A DNA stretch of 64,000 nucleotides, taken from NCBI GenBank assembly GCA_030549775.1, contig CM060171.1, positions 6,409,265-6,473,264 on the forward strand, given 5' to 3'. Under the pieces are notes generated by a model. The model ran no database searches. It saw nothing but the letters and a program-made list of their open reading frames with translations, and was not told the DNA's origin. Shown in pieces: positions 56,303 to 64,000 of this stretch. Made by a program: the position numbers and the translations under genes. This DNA is from Tamarix chinensis (taxonomy: Eukaryota; Streptophyta; Magnoliopsida; Caryophyllales; Tamaricaceae). Each line of letters opens with the position of its first letter. Position 1 is the first letter of the stretch.

Positions 56303-59171
56303 CCGACCCATTCTTTTCCTCTTTTCCTGGATAGTTGTTGGCATATTTGTGGTGCTTTGTGGGGGTGGTTTTGGTGGTGGTTTAGTGGTTGTTGTTTTTA
56401 ATGTTTCTAACTATTTCTCCTTATTAATTCCCTATTCCTTTACCTTATTTTTATGCTTAAATTCTCCCTCCTTTCCTTTGCTAAATTTTATACATTCTAA
56501 CCTCTTACTTTTATGGTTGTTTAGGTTAGCCTAAGTTATTTAGGGAGGATAATTAGGAATTTTATTTTTCTTTATTAGAAGCTTTGATTTTGGGTAAGGC
56601 TATACACCTCTTTAGATTTAAGCATGTCAGTGTTACGTGTTATTTTATGTAAATTACCATGATGACATAACTACTTGTAAAATCATGTTTTAGATTTTAT
56701 AAGCTCATGATTGTGTATTATTTTAATTTTCATGAAATCATGTGATTATATGTTTCTATGTAAAATATCATGTCTATGCCATGATAGGATTATTTTTAAA
56801 TTTTCAAGCTTGAAATTATAATTTTTTATTTTCATTGAGAATGTTTATAAGTGTTATCTACCATGAGAATAAGTCTTTGTAAGAGTTATCAAGGCTTGAT
56901 TTTGGTGATTTTTGGGCATATTTGAGTCTTGTGGCCTTTTAGGTTGACATATCATCTTTTGCTTGTATCCATGCCCCATTCTCGTTCTAAGGCACACTAA
57001 GGGGTTGGTTGATTGGATTCACCATTCATTCCTCTAGATAGAATTAAGCAATGATCAATTTCTTGTAAACTTTAATTAGTTATCAAACAAAAGAACAACA
57101 CCATGAAATTTCCTCATAAGACTTGGATCGGGTTTTAACTATTGGATGATATTAATTAGTAAACATTTGATCCTCATTGCAATATTCCTGTATCTGATCG
57201 TAGTATGTCACATTATCTCATCCCCGCCATTAGGTCAGAAACATCTAGTTCTAGTTTAGTACCTAGTTGGTTGGTCAATGTCAAAGATCTTATCGGCAAA
57301 AAAACTGGAGACGAAACAAATGGATATAGTCCAACTACATGGCTAAAGCTCTACGAGCTTGAGGCCAATACTTCCAATCACCAATTAGGTACTAAACCTA
57401 CATTACAAGTTCTACTTCCTAACATATTTGGGGTGGTTAATATTATGTGAGAGATCATATGTAAAAATGGTGAAGTTTGGAGCATGTTAGTTTTTTGTGA
57501 GTTTTAGGTGTTAATCAGTCTAAGGGAAATATGGTCAAATTAGTTTTTTGTGGAATTTAAGTGTATCATTGCATGTGTTATAATTTTTTACTCAAGATTT
57601 GATATATAATGCTTTTGGGTTTGACATTGTTTGGTTAAGTTATACTTATAAGTATATTTGAGATGATTAAGCAAAATAAGGGAAAGAGGGCCATTTTAGA
57701 TAATCATAGAAACTTGGTATTGCATAAGTGTTTTTTGAGGTAAAATGTGATGTGTGAAATGTTTGGATCAATTGTGTGTATCACAAGTGTTGATATTGTG
57801 TGAAAATAGCTTAAATTGGGATTAGTAACCCTAGGAATATTATTGGTATTGTATGTGAAACATGTTGGAGTTTAATATTAATTTTTTTGGAACAACATTT
57901 CTTTTTTGTTGAAGTGTAGTGTGAACCTTGGTGAGTTAGAGAGTTTTATGGATGAAGCTATGTTATAAATGTAAATTAAGGTTTCTTAAGGGTATCTTAG
58001 TCATTTCATTATTAGAGCGTCCTTATTTTCCCTTGGTTGTGTTTTATGTGCCATATTTACTTATCATAAGCATTATGACATAATGTCCCTATTGGACCTT
58101 GTCATAAATCTAAGTGTTTTAAATAATATCAATTGTTGGTATGAATTACATGATAATCGATATTTCATGTAACAAATGATAAATGATAATTGTCATCCGA
58201 TGTGATAATTGATAATGGTACTAAAAGTGGAAGTGTCATGATAATGAGTAAAATCAAGTGGTGCATTATTATGTGCTAAGTGTTTGACTAATTATCTAAT
58301 ATGATACTAATATTTAAAGTAAAAGATCATGTGAGTTAATATTAATAGCTTGGCTCTATTGGAACTGGAGGACCATATATGTACTTTATACTAGTCTAGT
58401 TCATTAGCTTATAGGGGTATGTATACTTAAGGATTAGAGGTTTACTTATAGCTACTAGGTATGTTTTACCCTATTTTAACTCATATCTCCCATCTATAGG
58501 AGAGAGAGGAGTGGAAGTAAGTACCAAATGAGGTTTTTGTTCTCAAATGACAAAGTAAATGTGACAATGTGATCACCTAAGTATGAAATTTACTACAGTT
58601 TTCTCTTATGTCATTTTGTATGAGTATTATGCTCATGTTTAATACTCCTCTTATCATGTAACATGATGTGTTATACATGTATTATTTTATTGATGTGTAT
58701 TGTTACCTTATTTAGTATATAGTTTACTGCATATCATTTTCATATGTGTTACTACCCAATTGTTGATGAATAGTTTTTTGGTGATTGCCTTGATGATTTT
58801 GATATACTTCCTACAGATGATTGATTTACATTATATGGGTATTGGGCATAGAGCCTTAGTTATCCAATAGTATAGCTTCTTTTTTTATATATATATATAC
58901 TCATATGGACTCTTAATTCCAAGTGATCCCTTTTATTGTATTTTTTAATATTGTTGTGCTTAGAGTTTCATCTTCTCACTCTTGTCTCTATTTTATGAAA
59001 TTCTCTTGTTCTCTCTTTATCTTCTTTTAATCTCTTATTGCTTTGTATTTACTTAATATAAGCATGGTATGGTAAACCAAATTCATATTAAGTATGATGA
59101 TACCCTCATAATATATGTTTAGCTTGAGCAAAAATTGAAAAAAATTAGTTGTAAATTTGGGGGGTGTAACA
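56303..59171 (+). mobile_element. LTR remnant ending at 59171 (related to solo LTR 1)
   Basis: The right end is aatttggggggtgtaaca. Before it lie the family landmarks: 'atttaaagtaaaagatcatg' (58312), 'ttaccttatttagtatatag' then 'cattttcatatgtgttacta' (about 58705-58755), and a 'ggtatggtaaacc...' segment (about 59070). The left end could not be located and may be cut by the family F remnant. The 116-codon frame at 56184-56534 and the 81-codon frame at 57205-57450 have no recognised domain. Confidence 0.45.
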
Positions 59172-60190
59172 TTAGTAAGGTTTGAGCCTTTGGTTACATT
59201 TTACTGTTGGGTGGGGCTCAAGAGGTTATGATGCCTTTTCTACTCTAGCACACTAATGATGTAATAAGAGGTAGTGACACTTAAGGGTTAGATCACCTAG
59301 GTTAGTAGTACTACCATGGCTTATGACTATGTGTATGGGTGTTTCATGTCCACTTGGTTTGGTTCCTATTATTGGTTTTGATTTTTCTACCATAATCGAT
59401 TCTCCATAGTAGAGAATCAATGTAGTCGCTTGTAATTTTTTATATAACTTCATCAATTATGCAACCACATTACTTAAAGATAAATATAATAAATTAGTTT
59501 TGGTTTTCCAATTAGTAATATGTACCTTCCTCAATATGATTTTCTCATGATGATTAGATAATGTGGATTGTAATAATGTGTAACAAGCATGTTGCAACAT
59601 GAATAGTTAATGTAGTTTCATAAGTTTATTCCTTTATAGTATAAGTATGATTATGTATGTGCATAATTGAATCTATGTGCAACATGAACCTACATGATAA
59701 AGTGGATTTTATTTACTCAATACATTTTGTATCAACGATGTATCGTTTGATGGTTACCTTCTTATTCAAAAAGCATCAGACATTGTGCAAGTAGATGTGG
59801 TTGGCCTGTAAATGGCCTATGATTTTAGGAGTTGGGTTTGGAGAATTAGGCTATCTGATATTGGAATTTCTTTATACTAAGCATGTGGTTTATAATTTTT
59901 AGATATTTAAACTCTCCATTATGCTTTCTTGATGTTGGTAGTATTTATTTCCTTTAGCTATGTTTTTGGATTGCAAAACATAAAAAATTCTATCCTCATG
60001 CCATCTAAGTACTTTCTCATTTTTTATTATGTTTAGATAATTTGGTAGTTTTAGCCTTGTATTTGGCATAAATCAAATGGTGAATCATCTATCTTATGTT
60101 TGGTATGGCAATAACAACCCATTCTTGATTTTCTTTCATAAATCTCTTAATTAAAAATGGATTTTAGTAGTAAAAAATGGTAGTGTTACA
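59172..60190 (+). mobile_element. 3' part of a 5' LTR of a gypsy element
   Basis: This ends ...atggtagtgttaca at 60190, immediately followed by a primer-binding-site-like sequence and then gag. Landmarks 'tttactcaatacattttgta' (about 59712) and 'tttggtatggcaataacaaccc' (about 60101) correspond to the 3' region of the other LTRs. The LTR at 56303-59171 may have inserted into it. The 67-codon minus-strand frames at 59253 and 60356 are incidental. Confidence 0.45.
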
Positions 60191-60208
60191 AGTTGGTATC
60201 ATATCATT
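60191..60208 (+). other. Degenerate primer-binding site (initiator-Met tRNA type)
   Basis: After the LTR end ...ttaca comes agt-TGGTATCATATCAT. This matches the plant gypsy and copia consensus TGGTATCAGAGC over the first nine bases and then diverges. Position and sequence together mark this as the start of an internal region. Confidence 0.6.
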
Positions 60209-60539
60209 TTAGTTTTAAAACCTTTGAAACCTTATGTACAATTTGAAGTTGCAACAATTATGAATTACCTTTTGTGAATTTTGTTTAAAATCTTAAGTAT
60301 TTTTACATTTGAAGTAGCCTATGAGCTTGTGTGGGTGATAAGTATTTCCAAATTCTTATTGTTCATGTGTTGTTGTGCATCCCTTATGTCTAGTATCTTG
60401 TCTCTTATAATTAGCCTTAGATTTTTGCATGATGGATAGCTTCAAATCATTACTTTGATCCCCTTGAGTAGTATATGAAGAGTATAGGGGCATATATAGA
60501 GGGCCATATTTAGGTTCTATAGCCACCGCTGCCACTGCT

Positions 60540-61520
60540 AGTTCTAGCACTATCTTCAAAGGAATGGTTGAAGAGAGTTGCTCATCACCACCGATCTATA
60601 TTTGAGAACTAGAAGGACCATGTCATGCTTAAGAGGTGAATCAAGGACGTAGAGAAGATCTTCACTGCTTATAGGTGCCCAACCAACCAAATTGTTAGTG
60701 TCATTGTGCACTACTTAAAGAGTAGAGCAAACACTTGGTGGAGGAGTTTCTACCAAAGAGTTGGATCACCTATTGTCTGAGAGTCATTCACTGAGGCATT
60801 ATGTACTTGATTCTACCGTAACCATCTTTTCTTAGCTAAATATTATAATTTCATGGCTCATCTTTAGGGTGGTATGTTTGTAGAGGAGTATTACACAAGG
60901 TTCTCAGACTTGGTTCACTTTGCTCTAGAGGTAAAGGCAAGTGAATAGATACAAGCCCATTGGTTCAATTTAGTCCCCATAATCAAATATCAATAGCTAC
61001 TGGTGGGAGTCACTACGCCCAATATGGTCAATATGTATATGAAGACATTTGAGGCTTCTCATGTGATTTAGACTAGGAGTGCCCATTTTAGGATTAAGAG
61101 GAAGTTTAAGGGTCTCCAATTCTCTTGATATGGTAAGAAAGATCCTTTAGGAGTCAGTATACCATTGGGGTATGATAGTTTGGTAGGGTCCACACCTCGA
61201 TCAGGAGGTTAGAGTGAAGGTTTCCACCTAGAGATACATTATTGCAAGAATTACGAAGCATATCATTTGGGAATAGATTGCTTAAGAACTAAGGTGACAT
61301 GTTATGATTGTGGCATATCAGGACACTGATCTTACAAGTTTCATATCTCAGGTGACAATATTGAAAGGGTTCAGACATAGGCATAAAAAACCGGGTCTCT
61401 CCATCACCGGCTAGTGTTGTTAATTATGCTAGTCAACCAAGGGCTTAGAACCCTCACTCTTTTCATCCTAGTCAAGGATCATGCAATGTTGCAACAACTC
61501 CATTAGGTTATCACCAAAAC
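60540..61520 (+). pseudogene. Ty3/gypsy (chromovirus-like) gag relic with zinc knuckle
   Basis: Plus-strand pieces in shifting frames include AYRCPTNQIVSVIVHYLK, then ANTWWRSFYQRV, ESFTEAL, GGMFVEEYYTRFSDLVHFA, FEASHVI and a zinc knuckle CYDCGISGH near 61290-61330. The order, gag core (A..WW...) then (V.EY...F..L..FA) then CCHC knuckle, is that of chromovirus gag. In-frame stops occur repeatedly and the knuckle has lost its last cysteine. The protease and polymerase are not found because the next LTR interrupts at 61524. Confidence 0.65.
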
Positions 61521-61523
61521 ATG

Positions 61524-64000
61524 TGCAATACTTTGTCCTAAAACCTTAAAATTTTGTTTAAAATCATGGTCATTATAATTAAAATAGTTTTGGATATGGA
61601 AAGAACTTGAAAAGGGGTAAAAATATGAACATAAGGGAAACTAATCAACTGGTCATGGCCATAACTAATTAACTAGTTCATTATAGAACCTATATTGTCA
61701 TCTTAGAAGAAACAATCAACTACTTGGGAATAACCAACCAACCGGTGAAACCACTTGATTGGTATTGTGAATCCAGTCAACTAGTTTTACCAAACAATAG
61801 GGTGCCTCCCTTATTTTGTTTTTATTCCTTTTCAAACATTTGTAAAACCTTATAATTATTGTCTCTTTGTGCTAATAATTTTATTTTGGTGTCTTGGGAT
61901 AATTTTAATAATATTTAGATCATTATTTCATTTTATTAGCTAAAAATATCCTAAAAGTACATTTTAATGTACTTCCTCACCAACTACCTTTCATCTCTTC
62001 TCTCTTTATCCTCTAATCTCCTTGCTAAGTATAGGGTTTTTGCTTCTACCTTTTTCTACCTAACTTCCCTCCATTTCCCTTTATACCCCTCACCTCACCA
62101 TGGGTCTTCTTACACTCTTGTACTTTACACTTCATTGCAAAGCCAACACTTCTCTATCTCTCATTTCCTGCAAATCCAACACTTCTCTATCTCTCCTTTC
62201 CCTCCTCTTTGTTGACCAAAAGGATTGTGATAGCCTTACCTATTTTAATTTCATTCCTTCATAACTTACAAACACTCTCTTTCATCTATTTCCTTTGGTA
62301 AAAAAGTTATCTAAGTGTTGGGATTTCATTCTTCTTCCTTGTTTTCATTCTTGCAATTCAGATCTCCTTCATCTTCTTGTCATTTTTTATCAACTTATTC
62401 TATCTATTTTTTTAATCCTCTTCTTAATCCTTATTTTAGCTCCTTTTTATTTTCTATAAACAAATAAGAGTTAAGATTGGAAAATAGTTGAAGATTTCAT
62501 TGATTTTCTCTTCTTAGAGGTTGAGAAAAACATGTTCTTTTTTTGCTCTATTTTCATGCATTTTTTGTTGATTTTAAAGGTTTTTTTTATTATATTGATT
62601 TCATAATTTTACCAAGGAAATCAATAGTTCTTGGTAGGGTGGCCATCAAGCTAAGGTTTTCTACTTTGCTAGAAGGCTTTATTATATAAGGTAAATTAAA
62701 TTTAGCTTAATATGTGATTAGATGTTTCATGATTTTGTTTTATTCCTTATTTTTCTAAGAATGATCATATTTAATTTCAAGTATAAGTGTTATGAAAAGC
62801 ATGTGAGCATGTTTTATGTATTTTGGTTGAATATGTGCAAGCATATAAGGCTAGGACTCTTAGCATAAAATATGTTTGACACAAGTCTTAGCATGATATG
62901 TTATTCCATGCATATTGTCATGTTCCACATTATTTTGGTATATGACATAATATTTTGGAGTAAGAGAAGCATGCTTGGAAATTATCAACCATTTTTTAGA
63001 TTTTCCTAGATTAACATGTATGATGGTTTGATTTGATTTTAAGCATGAGTTATGTGTTTAGCATGACAAGCATAAAAACATATATATGTATTTTTTTAAG
63101 TATGAGAGAATTATAAGTGTTTGGATAGGTTAAAATTTATAAGGTTGAATAACATGATATGTGTTTTTTCTAGTGAAACCAATCAACTAGTAGGGGCAAT
63201 ACCAACCAACTAGTTTTGGTTTACAAGTTAACTAGTTAATCTATATATTTTAGCTATTGGTTTCAAACATGCGCCATTCAACAGGTTAAGGCTTAACCAA
63301 CCAAATAATTTAGTAGTCTATTGATTACCCTTAAACTAATCAACTAGTTTGTCTAATGTTCTTAATTTGATTGTTTTTACTAATCCTAAACTTGGTCAAT
63401 GGTTTACTAGACCATTTAACTAGTTCCCTAGAACAATTTTGATGATTTTAAGGTTTAACCCTTGTAGTTTACCTAATTATTTGACCTTATCTTGTATGTT
63501 CTAATTTAGATTTCATAATTTTTCTATGCTTTGGCCTTGAATAATTGAACATAATAAATTGGTTAATAAATGAAGATTTTAGGTATCTTTGTTGAGTATG
63601 CATACTAAGGTTTTAGGTTACCATGGTTACTTTATACCATATGGTCTTAGATTCCAAGTGTGGTAGATGTTAAAGATCTTGGTACAATACCCTTAGCATG
63701 AGTGATAGTTGTGGTGGGTGTTGTAGACCTAAAATTGAATGTTTTCCCTCTTAGTTGGAGACCAAGTGTGATAGATGTCAAAGATCTTGGTATTAGTCTC
63801 TTAGCACTAGTGTCTAATGCGAGTGGGAGTAGTAGTATTACATTTTTCTTTATTGCGATAATCACATTGATTAGGAGATAATTAATAGAGATCCTTTTAA
63901 GAGTCCTTATTCTTATTTTATCAAGTTGTCTAGTTGATGTGTGTCTCAGTTGTGGCATTTTGTGTATGATATGCATGTTTCCATTTATTATATGAATAAC
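61524..64000 (+). mobile_element. LTR of family F, running off the window end
   Basis: It starts tgcaatactttgtcctaaaacc, which aligns with the reversed end at 24359 (TGTAATACTCTATCATAG). The 'accaaccaaccggt' and 'caactagtt' motif cluster is at 61635-61795, a CT-rich block at 61965-62500, and a second motif cluster at 63175-63430. The interior also shows two 'caagtgtg-tagatgt-aaagatcttggta' copies (about 63655 and 63765), an approximately 110 bp tandem duplication that accounts for the minus-strand frame at 63647-63976. The right end lies outside the window. The 82-codon frame at 61967-62215 is in the CT-rich block. Confidence 0.5.

Noticed and set aside
57205..57450. 81-codon frame with a plausible mixed composition
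   Set aside because: It lies within an LTR remnant, with no recognised motif and no supporting neighbour exons. I could not support it as a gene.

Overview
This window is repeat-dominated nuclear DNA from a flowering plant. The evidence is one nine-exon gene with GT-AG introns, very long solo LTRs of Ty3/gypsy type, a CACTA element, several hAT elements, AT-rich spacers and many ATT/TA microsatellites. I cannot name the species. There are no bacterial-style genes, rRNA, tRNA or CRISPR arrays.

The only intact-looking gene is at 39622-47861 (+). Nine exons join in frame to a 346-residue multi-pass membrane protein that I assign to the TMEM33/Pom33/Tts1 family (ER and nuclear-envelope membrane proteins). 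Its two large introns carry small DNA transposons: a hAT-like MITE in intron 1 and a long-TIR, Mutator-like element in intron 6.

Left of the gene, bases 1-36016 are a stack of insertions. A degenerate tandem duplication (1-3.86 kb) is followed by a 3.26 kb solo LTR (4566-7824). A minus-strand LTR remnant (about 8.6-24.36 kb) is split by a CACTA element (9889-23730). The CACTA element holds a minus-strand solo LTR (9943-12829) and a plus-strand solo LTR (17377-23610). The second of these holds a hAT element (19792-20984), which itself holds a hAT MITE (20154-20655). Next, an old solo LTR (24853-36016) contains two younger, 4-5 kb solo LTRs (25990-30197 and 30494-35499). A minus-strand gypsy gag relic and another hAT element (37445-38178) complete the left flank. 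Target-site duplications can be read directly for most of these, so the order of insertion can be reconstructed.

Right of the gene there is AT-rich spacer, then a minisatellite interrupted by a degraded 3.27 kb hAT element (50927-54191) with recognisable BED-finger and transposase remnants. After that come LTR remnants, one followed by an initiator-Met-type primer-binding site and a decayed gag, and finally another LTR running off the window end.

The most interesting material is the architecture of the very long LTRs. They share a TATAAATA promoter, a large pyrimidine-rich and GC-rich leader, ATT microsatellites, two short hairpins (one with a paired base change between copies), a roughly 50 bp repeated module and a conserved box near the 3' end. 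Two copies share a non-canonical 5' TA terminus. The second point of interest is the hAT family: one decayed transposase-bearing copy with several related short derivatives.
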